Positions 1-8,597 of a DNA stretch of 13,377 bases are shown in pieces. The notes under the pieces are model-generated. The model was not told the DNA's origin and did not search any database. It was given only the letters and a program-made list of their open reading frames with translations. The position numbers and the translations under genes are program-made. The DNA comes from Chloroflexota bacterium (lineage in GTDB: Bacteria; Chloroflexota; Anaerolineae; Anaerolineales; UBA11657): contig QWRL01000045.1 of NCBI GenBank assembly GCA_003670425.1, forward strand, positions 1-13,377, read 5' to 3'. How positions within the stretch are numbered: the first letter of the stretch is position 1; the number at the start of each line of letters is the position of its first letter.

Positions 1-1
1 G

Positions 2-265
2 AACGCGCTTGGGCCGATAATTGTGGCAGCCACGCTGGGCGTGGGCAATGCCATCATTACCGAGTCCGTGCTTTCTTTTCTGGGCGTGGGCTTTCCGCCG
101 GACACACCCACTTGGGGCCGGCTGGTTACAGATGGCAGCCAGTATTTGCAAGTGGCACCCTGGCTGGCACTGGTGCCCGGTACGCTTATTTTTCTAACTG
201 TGCTTAGCATTAACTTTTTGGGCGATGGCCTGCGTGATGCGCTTGAGGCGCAGCAAGCAGCCTGA
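2..265 (+). CDS. ABC transporter permease, Dpp/Opp type, C-terminal part (5' end outside window)
   Basis: This is the last 87 residues of an inner-membrane permease of the DppC/OppC kind, which forms half of the channel of an ATP-driven importer for di- or oligopeptides or similar solutes. The reading frame is open from base 2, so the gene starts upstream of the window. Visible residues begin with NALGPIIVAATLG, the stretch just after the cytoplasmic EAA loop that contacts the ATPase in this family. A family-typical segment ESVLSFLGVGFPPDTPTWG follows, then a last hydrophobic helix (APWLALVPGTLIFLTVLSI) and the usual ending LGDGLRDAL. The short tail is normal, so the 3' end is probably intact. 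It lies 24 bp before an M20 amidohydrolase on the same strand, so uptake and hydrolysis of an amide or peptide may be coupled. The substrate cannot be told from this piece. Confidence 0.93.
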   Translation, partial: NALGPIIVAATLGVGNAIITESVLSFLGVGFPPDTPTWGRLVTDGSQYLQVAPWLALVPGTLIFLTVLSINFLGDGLRDALEAQQAA

Positions 266-279
266 GCGCGCAGCAAACC

Positions 280-284
280 GGAGG
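280..284 (+). promoter_or_regulatory. Ribosome binding site of the M20 amidohydrolase gene
   Basis: The sequence GGAGG lies five bases before the ATG at 290. It fixes that ATG as the start over the two overlapping out-of-frame ATGs at 294 and 298. Confidence 0.85.
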
Positions 285-289
285 ACACT

Positions 290-1414
290 ATGCATGCATG
301 GACCGATGCGGACGCGGCCGTGGTGGCGCTCACCCGGGAACTGGTAGCCATTCCCTCCGAGAGTGGCAGCAGCAACGCCGTAATTTGCGAGCATTTGCAG
401 GCACTGCTGCAACACGGCGGCTTTGAGACGGAATGGCTGCAATATCTGGACGATGCCGGCCAGCGCAAGGTAAGCCTTGTTGCGCGCAAAGGCAGCGGCC
501 ATGGCGGTGCGGGTTTCTTTTCACATATAGACACAGTGCCCGGCCAGCCCGCAGAGTGGGAGCCGTGGAACCCGGTAGTGAAGGATGGCAGAATTTATGG
601 GCGCGCCAGCTGTGACATGAAGGGCCCGCTGGCCGCAACGATAGTGGCCGCAATGCGTGCCAGGCCGCTGGCCAAGCCGGTGGTGATTGTGATTACCGCG
701 GACGAGGAAGTGGGCTTCGGCGGTGCCAAACAAGTGGCGGCAGACTCACAGCTGCTAAAAGGCAACTGGCCAGACATGGGCATTATTGCGGAGCCGACGC
801 GCCTGATTCCGGTGCGTGCGCACAAAGGCGCATGCCAGATCACCGTGACCGCGCGCGGCGTAGCCGCGCACACCAGCATGGACAGTGGTATCTCCGCCAC
901 GATGCTGCTGGCGCCACTACTGGCGGAAATCACAGAGTACGCCCGGCAGTTCAAGCAAGACCGGCGCTTCATGGACGCAGACTTTCAACCGCCAACCAAC
1001 GGCTTCAACATCATCATTAACGATGGTGGCTGCCCGGCGAATGTGACGGCCGCCAAGACGGTGGTGCAGTTTAACTTTCGCACAATGCCGGCTGTGGCAA
1101 CGGCGGTGGTACAGGATCATATTTGCGCGCGCGCCAAGGCGCACGGCTTTGAAGTAGAGACCGGCGGATGGGATGCGGTGGACACGCCGCGCAGCGCGCC
1201 GGTGATTCGCCTCGGCGAGCAGCTAACCGGCCTGGATGCCGCTACCGTGCCGTACGGCACGGACGCACTGGTGTTTCAAGCGCACGTGCCGCTGTTAATT
1301 TTGGGGCCGGGTGACATTGCCCAGGCGCACACCATTGGCGAATGGGTGGAGATTGAGCAGCTGCAGCGCGCCGTGCCCATCTACGAGAAATTTATCAGCG
1401 CGGTCTGCGCGTAG
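290..1414 (+). CDS. M20 family metallo-amidohydrolase (ArgE/DapE/peptidase type)
   Basis: A cytoplasmic di-zinc hydrolase that splits an amide bond, as in acetylornithine deacetylase, succinyl-diaminopimelate desuccinylase and carboxypeptidases of family M20. All expected active-site residues are present: H79 and D81 in SHIDTVP, the bridging D109 in CDMKG, the general base E139 and metal ligand E140 in ADEEVG, E168 in AEPT, and H347 in AQAHT near the C-terminus. The dimerisation (lid) domain lies roughly between residues 175 and 285. The length of 374 residues is usual. A strong ribosome site sets the start. The gene follows a Dpp/Opp-type permease by 24 bp, so the natural substrate may be an imported N-acyl amino acid or short peptide. 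No argB, argC, dapD or similar gene is nearby to support a biosynthetic role. The family is certain; the substrate is not. Confidence 0.93.
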   Translation: MHAWTDADAAVVALTRELVAIPSESGSSNAVICEHLQALLQHGGFETEWLQYLDDAGQRKVSLVARKGSGHGGAGFFSHIDTVPGQPAEWEPWNPVVKDGRIYGRASCDMKGPLAATIVAAMRARPLAKPVVIVITADEEVGFGGAKQVAADSQLLKGNWPDMGIIAEPTRLIPVRAHKGACQITVTARGVAAHTSMDSGISATMLLAPLLAEITEYARQFKQDRRFMDADFQPPTNGFNIIINDGGCPANVTAAKTVVQFNFRTMPAVATAVVQDHICARAKAHGFEVETGGWDAVDTPRSAPVIRLGEQLTGLDAATVPYGTDALVFQAHVPLLILGPGDIAQAHTIGEWVEIEQLQRAVPIYEKFISAVCA

Positions 1415-1434
1415 CCCGCAACCCCACAAGCCGG

Positions 1435-1475
1435 GCTGCTGGCCGCGCGAACAGTGGTTGCGCCCAGCCAGCAGC
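1435..1475. terminator. Two-part hairpin between convergent genes, possible terminator
   Basis: GCTGCTGGC at 1435-1443 pairs perfectly with GCCAGCAGC at 1467-1475. Inside it, GCGC (1445-1448) plus AAC (1450-1452) pair with GTT (1457-1459) plus GCGC (1460-1463), with one bulged G and an AGTG loop. The structure begins 20 bases after the M20 stop codon and lies beyond the 3' end of the minus-strand operon, where terminators are expected. Neither side has a clear run of T, so it is not a textbook intrinsic terminator. It may instead protect a transcript 3' end. Confidence 0.45.
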
Positions 1476-1489
1476 GCTTGATTTAAGTT

Positions 1490-1507
1490 CCGCGCATCTG
1501 GGCGCGG
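1490..1507 (-). terminator. Short GC-rich hairpin downstream of the Rid gene
   Basis: CCGCGC at 1490-1495 and GCGCGG at 1502-1507 form a perfect six-pair stem around a six-base loop. It lies 35 bases past the stop of the Rid gene on the minus strand. The following minus-strand bases (GAACTTAAAT) are only moderately AT-rich, so its role as terminator is a guess. Confidence 0.3.
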
Positions 1508-1542
1508 GTTTGGGAAAATGCTGCGCTACAAGTTTGGCTTGC

Positions 1543-1890
1543 TCAAACTGCAGCTGTGCACATGATCTCCACCAGATATTGCGGCGCAGCCAGGCGCGCC
1601 TCAACCGTGGCGCGGGCCGGTGGATTGCGCTTATCCACCCAGGCCTCCCAGGCCACATTCATTTCGTTGAACAGCGCGATGTTCGAAAGATAAATAGTGG
1701 CCGACAGCAGTTTTGATTTATCGCTGCCCACCGCTGCCAGTGTCTCATCAATCTGTTTGAGGATCTGCTCTGTTTGTGCCTGCGCGCCGGCGCTGGCATC
1801 GCTGGCCACCATGCCCGCCAGCCAGGCAGTGTTGTTGTGCACCACGGCCTGGCTGAGGCGCGGTCCCATTTTGTGGCGTTTGATTTCCAT
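1543..1890 (-). CDS. Rid family enamine/imine deaminase, YoaB-like
   Basis: A small protein of 115 residues in the YjgF/YER057c/UK114 (Rid) family, normally a cytoplasmic trimer. Proteins of the RidA branch hydrolyse the reactive enamine/imine made when PLP enzymes dehydrate serine or threonine. The sequence carries the expected arginine, R93 in PPARATVEA (equivalent to the catalytic Arg of RidA), and E108 in LVEI. Overall it resembles Escherichia coli YoaB more than RidA itself: the N-terminal stretch with VVHNNT, the central QIDETLAAVGSDKS and the AWEAWV segment all have YoaB counterparts. A ribosome site (CAGGAG) seven bases upstream supports the start. It is the last gene of a three-gene minus-strand set, 73 bp after a PLP-dependent dehydratase whose product it could process. 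Not every Rid subgroup has shown deaminase activity, so the function is inferred from family and context. Confidence 0.92.
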   Translation of the reverse strand: MEIKRHKMGPRLSQAVVHNNTAWLAGMVASDASAGAQAQTEQILKQIDETLAAVGSDKSKLLSATIYLSNIALFNEMNVAWEAWVDKRNPPARATVEARLAAPQYLVEIMCTAAV

Positions 1891-1897
1891 GTTTGTG

Positions 1898-1903
1898 CTC
1901 CTG
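1898..1903 (-). promoter_or_regulatory. Ribosome binding site of the Rid gene
   Basis: On the minus strand this reads CAGGAG, seven bases before the ATG at 1890. Confidence 0.75.
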
Positions 1904-1933
1904 TAAATAGAAAGGGATTGTAATCTGCGCTGC

Positions 1934-1956
1934 GGCGCTGCTTGGCCAGCAGCGCC
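1934..1956 (-). promoter_or_regulatory. Perfect hairpin between dehydratase and Rid genes
   Basis: GGCGCTGC (1934-1941) and GCAGCGCC (1949-1956) form an eight-pair stem around a seven-base loop. It starts seven bases after the dehydratase stop codon and ends 43 bases before the Rid start. No T run follows on the minus strand. It could be a leaky terminator or an mRNA processing or stability element that sets different levels for the two genes. A TACAAT motif (minus strand, 1917-1922) follows it, but I see no matching -35 box. Confidence 0.4.
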
Positions 1957-1963
1957 ACTGTAA

Positions 1964-2923
1964 TTATGCGCTGGCCAGCACCTGCGCCAGCTGCGCGGGC
2001 GTGATGTTGCCGCCGCTCAAGATCAACGCAATTTTCCCGCTCCGCATGGCGGCCGGAAGTTTCAGCGCTGCTGCCAGCGGTGCGGCGCCCGCGGGCTCTG
2101 CCAGCGTCTTGGCGGTTTGCAGCAGCAGCACAATTGCCGCGCGCATCTCGTCATCGCTCACCAGCATAAAGTCATCCAGCAGCTCCCACAGTATTTGCTG
2201 CGGCAGTTCAAACGCGCTGCGCGTGGCCAGCCCTTCCGCAAAGGTGGCAGTGGTGTCTGCCAGCAGCGCGCGCTGCCGCCAGGATTTGTAGGCGGCCGGC
2301 GCCGTCGCGGCTTGCACGCCAATGATGCGTACTTTGGGGTTGATGGCCTTGGCTGCAATGCAGGCGCCGGCAGCGCCGCTGCCGCCGCCAATGGGAACAA
2401 TGACCGTCTGGGTGTGCGGCTCCACCTGCATGATCTCCAGTGTGTGCGTGCCCACGCCGGCAATCAGATGCGGTTCATTGCCGCTGTGCACGTAGCGCAG
2501 CTGCCGTGCCTGCGCCAGGGCTTCGCAGTGCTCGCGGGCTGCATCAAAGTCCGCGCCGTGGTGCACAATTGTGGCGCCCAGCGCGTCCATCGCCTGCACC
2601 TTCACTTCGTTTGCAGCTTCCGGCACCACAATTGTGGCGGGCACGCCAAACAGCCGCGCTGCATAGGCAATCGACTGCCCGTGGTTTCCGGTGGATGCAG
2701 CAATCACGCCGCGCCGGCACTCGTCCGCCGGCAGCTGCGAAATCAAATTGATGCCGCCGCGCACCTTGAATGCGCCGATGGGATGGTAGTTCTCGTGCTT
2801 TACGTACAGCTCCATTCCCGTGGCGCGGTCAAGGGCCGGATAATTGAAGAGCGGTGTGCGCGGCAGATGCGGCGCAATGTTTTTTTGCGCGGCAAGCACG
2901 TCGGTAAATGTTGGCGCTTGCAT
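1964..2923 (-). CDS. PLP-dependent threonine/serine dehydratase-like enzyme (fold type II)
   Basis: A 319-residue cytoplasmic enzyme of the threonine ammonia-lyase/serine racemase group. These use PLP to remove water and ammonia from hydroxy amino acids, giving 2-oxo acids. K53 in GAFKVRGG is the expected Schiff-base lysine, STGNHGQ (residues 77-83) binds the substrate carboxylate, the glycine loop GGGSGAAGA holds the PLP phosphate, and LSGGNI near the C-terminus faces the pyridine ring. There is no ACT regulatory domain, so it is the short, catabolic-like form. In serine racemases the residue just before GNHG is the second catalytic serine; here it is T78, which argues for a dehydratase. Related enzymes act on threo-3-hydroxyaspartate, phenylserine or hydroxyectoine breakdown intermediates, so the substrate is open. 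No clear ribosome site precedes the start, which lies 42 bp after the upstream dehydrogenase gene. The next gene encodes a Rid protein able to handle its reactive product. Confidence 0.91.
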   Translation of the reverse strand: MQAPTFTDVLAAQKNIAPHLPRTPLFNYPALDRATGMELYVKHENYHPIGAFKVRGGINLISQLPADECRRGVIAASTGNHGQSIAYAARLFGVPATIVVPEAANEVKVQAMDALGATIVHHGADFDAAREHCEALAQARQLRYVHSGNEPHLIAGVGTHTLEIMQVEPHTQTVIVPIGGGSGAAGACIAAKAINPKVRIIGVQAATAPAAYKSWRQRALLADTTATFAEGLATRSAFELPQQILWELLDDFMLVSDDEMRAAIVLLLQTAKTLAEPAGAAPLAAALKLPAAMRSGKIALILSGGNITPAQLAQVLASA

Positions 2924-2965
2924 GTTAATTTCAGGCAGCAGCAGTGTGCGGGGTCGGCAGCATTG

Positions 2966-3955
2966 CTACAGGTCAATCCAGCGACTGGTCTTGGCGCTGT
3001 GCAACACGGCTTCGATTACGCGCATGTTGGCCACCGCATCTTCAATGGGCGTGGGCACCGCCGTATTGTTGCGCACTGCCAGCGAGAACAAGTCGCCTTG
3101 CAGCGTGTATTGGTCGCAGGTCTCAAGCACAATCTCGTCGGTGCCGCCAGCGTGCTGGTGCCATAGCTTGCAGGGGCGGTCGGGCGGCGCGTTGAACGGA
3201 ATTTCGATGGTGACGCTGCCGGTTGTGCCGTACATGCTGGCGCGCTGAAACGGCGCCAGCTGCGTTGAGCAGGTGAAGGTGGCGCTGCCCGTGCCAAAGT
3301 CCAGCATGCCGGAAGCCAGCCGGTCAGTCTTGAACTGCGGGTCGTATTCCACGAGGCCGCATACGCGGCGCGGCTCGCCGCCAAAGATAAAGCGCGCAAG
3401 CGAGATGTTGTAGCAGCCAATGTCCATCAAGCCACCGCCACCGATGTCCGCCATGTTGCGGATGTTGAGCGCGTCCGCATTGTGATAGGAGAAGAATGAG
3501 TGGATTGTGCGCAGCGCGCCAATCGCGCCGGTGCGCACCAGCTCCTGCGCGCGCAGCCACTGCGGGTGATGGCGGTACATGAAGGCCTCCATCAACTTCA
3601 GTTGCGGGTGGCGGCGCCCGGCGTCCACCAGCAGCTGGCCCTCGGCGGCCGTCAGCCCAATTGGCTTTTCGCACAGCACATGCTTTCCCGCCTCGAGCGC
3701 CTTGATGTACCACGGCACATGCAGCTGTTTGGGCAGCGGGTTGTCAACGGCCTCCACTTGCGGGTCAGCGAGCAGTGCCTCGTAGCTGCCATAGCTGCGC
3801 GCAATCCCAAGCGTGGCGGCTGCCTGTTCGGCGGCAGCTGCCGAGCGCGAGCCAATCGCCACCACCGCGCTGTGCTTGCCAAGCTGCATCGCCGGAATAA
3901 CTTTCAGCGTGCCAATTTTTGCCGTGCTCAAAATTCCCCAGCGAACTTTTTGCAT
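2966..3955 (-). CDS. Gfo/Idh/MocA family NAD(P)-dependent oxidoreductase, sugar dehydrogenase type
   Basis: A 329-residue cytoplasmic dehydrogenase. Residues 5-16 (RWGILSTAKIGT) form the Rossmann nucleotide loop. K97 in CEKPIG is the family's catalytic lysine, and D178 and Y182 in GGLMDIGCY are the second conserved active-site group. The block MEAFMYRHHP (122-131) is typical of the branch with NADP-dependent D-xylose 1-dehydrogenase, 1,5-anhydrofructose reductase-like enzymes and dimeric dihydrodiol dehydrogenase. A sugar or cyclic polyol is therefore the likely substrate, but it cannot be named. The usual LPN motif is LPK here (75-76) and the residues before it are D71-N72, a small departure from the family. 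The frame stays open far upstream, antisense to carA, but a strong ribosome site and the start of homology place the start at 3955. It is the first of three minus-strand genes and is divergent from carA. Confidence 0.92.
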   Translation of the reverse strand: MQKVRWGILSTAKIGTLKVIPAMQLGKHSAVVAIGSRSAAAAEQAAATLGIARSYGSYEALLADPQVEAVDNPLPKQLHVPWYIKALEAGKHVLCEKPIGLTAAEGQLLVDAGRRHPQLKLMEAFMYRHHPQWLRAQELVRTGAIGALRTIHSFFSYHNADALNIRNMADIGGGGLMDIGCYNISLARFIFGGEPRRVCGLVEYDPQFKTDRLASGMLDFGTGSATFTCSTQLAPFQRASMYGTTGSVTIEIPFNAPPDRPCKLWHQHAGGTDEIVLETCDQYTLQGDLFSLAVRNNTAVPTPIEDAVANMRVIEAVLHSAKTSRWIDL

Positions 3956-3962
3956 TGTGCTG

Positions 3963-3968
3963 CTCCTT
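3963..3968 (-). promoter_or_regulatory. Ribosome binding site of the Gfo/Idh/MocA gene
   Basis: On the minus strand this reads AAGGAG, seven bases before the ATG at 3955. It decides the start: the much longer open frame running up to 5179 on the same strand is not coding upstream of here. Confidence 0.88.
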
Positions 3969-4118
3969 GCACTCAAATAATTTAGATGCGCGCGCCCTGC
4001 GCCCGCCCATTCTGCTGCAGGCCCCATTCTAACTTGAGACCCGTAAAAGCAGTCTGTTGCATATAATTCAGCGCGCACGCTGAACCCACAAGTGAATCTG
4101 AAATTGAATCCAAGGCAA

Positions 4119-4132
4119 CCGCCGACGGGCGG
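4119..4132 (+). promoter_or_regulatory. Small hairpin just before the carA start
   Basis: CCGCC (4119-4123) and GGCGG (4128-4132) pair around a GACG loop, ending six bases before the ATG at 4139. No Shine-Dalgarno motif lies in the normal place; the nearest purine-rich match, AAGG at 4112-4115, is 23 bases from the ATG. If the hairpin forms, it would bring AAGG to an effective distance of about nine bases. The role is speculative. Confidence 0.3.
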
Positions 4133-4138
4133 CACGGC

Positions 4139-5229
4139 ATGCCAATGAATGAACTGCGCCCCGCACGGCTTGTGCTGGCAGATGGAACGCTGTTCGAGGG
4201 CGAAGCGATTGGCGCGGAGCCGGCCGGCGGCGTGGTGGCGGGCGAAGTGGTGTTCAATACCGCGAGCACCGGCTATCAGGAGATTCTTACCGACCCATCG
4301 TATGCGGGGCAGATCATTACTTTCACCAGCCCGCACATTGGCAACTACGGCGTGGTGGCAGATGATGATGAGGCGCGCCAGCCGTTTGCACGCGGGATTG
4401 TGGTGCGGGATCTTGCCCGCCGGCGCAGCAGCTGGCGCAGCACAGATGACCTTGACGCGCTGCTGCGGCGCCAGGGTGTGCCCGGCATCGCAGGCATTGA
4501 CACGCGCCGCCTGACCCGCGTACTGCGCGTGGCGGGTGCCATGCCCGGCGCTTTTGGCACGGCTGCAGAGCCGGTCCTGCGGGCAGCGGCAGCTGCCGAG
4601 CGCGGTACGGCCGGTGTCAATCTGGTGGCGCAGGTTACAACCGCGCAACGCTACACCGTTGGCAGCGGTGCGCTTAGCGTGGTGGCTATCGACTATGGCA
4701 TCAAGCAAAGCATCTTGCGCTGCATGGCAGCGGACGCCACGGTGCATGTGCTGCCCGCCCAGGCAACAGCTGCCGAGGTTTTGCAGCTGCAGCCGGACGG
4801 CGTGTTCCTGTCCAACGGGCCCGGCGATCCGGAGCTGGTGACTGGTGCACCGCAGACCATCCGCGAGATTGTGGCAGCCGGTATGCCGGTGTTTGGCATC
4901 TGCCTTGGGCATCAGCTGCTGGCGCTGGCGCATGGTGCGCGCATCTTCAAGCTGCCTTTCGGCCATCATGGTGCCAACCATCCCGTGCGCAACCTGCGCA
5001 CCGGGCGCGTCGAAATCACCAGCCAGAACCACAACTTCTGCGTGGCGCCGGAGTCGCTTGCCGCAGTGGCTGACGTGACGCACATCAACCTCAACGACCA
5101 AACCAACGAAGGCCTGCGCTTGCGCGGCCGGCGCGCCTTCAGCGTGCAATACCACCCCGAGGCCGGCCCGGGCCCGCATGATGCGCGCTATCTCTTTGCC
5201 GAATTCTTCGGCATGCTGCAGGCTCGCTG

Positions 5230-5230
<1 letters not shown>
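4139..5230 (+). CDS. carA: Carbamoyl-phosphate synthetase small subunit (glutaminase)
   Basis: This subunit hydrolyses glutamine and passes ammonia to CarB for carbamoyl phosphate, the precursor of pyrimidines and arginine. The N-terminal CarA-specific domain (about residues 5-150) has the expected LADGTLFEGEAIGA, GEVVFNTASTGYQE, LTDPSYAGQI and GIDTRRLTR blocks. The class I glutamine amidotransferase domain (about 185-360) carries the nucleophile C255 in FGICLGHQ, and H339 and E341 in QYHPEA, with the SQNHNF block between them. The length of 363 residues is normal. ATG at 4139 is used; a second in-frame ATG at 4145 is equally possible, since neither has a convincing ribosome site. The stop overlaps the start of carB by one base, so the subunits are almost certainly translated together. 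Arginine-type and pyrimidine-type enzymes cannot be separated because no pathway genes flank the pair. Confidence 0.97.
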
Positions 5231-8517
<3,287 letters not shown>

Positions 8518-8586
8518 AGCAGCTGCGGGCGGCTGCGCCACGGCTTGCCATGTTCGCGCAACTCATATTGTGCGCCGCAAGCTGCT
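8518..8586 (+). repeat. Long imperfect inverted repeat filling the gap after carB
   Basis: AGCAGCTGCGGGCG (8518-8531) pairs with CGCCGCAAGCTGCT (8573-8586), giving 13 pairs with one bulged base on each arm. The left arm starts directly after the carB stop codon and the right arm ends 11 bases before the GTG start of the next gene. A smaller hairpin, GCGCA (8556-8560) with TGCGC (8571-8575), uses part of the same right arm, so the two folds exclude each other. It may terminate the carAB transcript or affect translation of the downstream gene. Confidence 0.5.
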
Positions 8587-8597
8587 AACATTACGCG

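Larger units (their letters stand above)
3956..4138. promoter_or_regulatory. Divergent promoter region between the minus-strand operon and carAB
   Basis: This 183-bp gap must drive both directions. Plus strand, for carA: a perfect TATAAT at 4062-4067. The best upstream match to a -35 box, TTGAGA at 4034-4039, is 22 bases away, wider than usual, so the promoter may rely on an activator. Minus strand, for the dehydrogenase operon: TAGAAT (plus-strand bases 4026-4031) is a possible -10 without a good -35. The gap is visibly richer in A and T than the genes on either side. I see no recognisable PyrR site, arginine repressor box or riboswitch. Confidence 0.45.

Noticed and set aside
2117..3166. 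Plus-strand open frame of 349 codons opposite the dehydratase and dehydrogenase genes
   Set aside because: It spans two well-supported minus-strand genes and their gap, has no recognisable motif and no ribosome site.
4034..4067. TTGAGA plus TATAAT as a standard sigma-70 promoter for carA
   Set aside because: The spacing is 22 bases, too long for a normal promoter, so only the TATAAT is kept as a candidate within the divergent region.
3956..5179. Upstream extension of the minus-strand dehydrogenase frame to a 737-residue protein antisense to carA
   Set aside because: Homology to the Gfo/Idh/MocA family begins exactly at the ATG at 3955, which has an AAGGAG site. The upstream part has no family likeness and lies opposite a certain gene.
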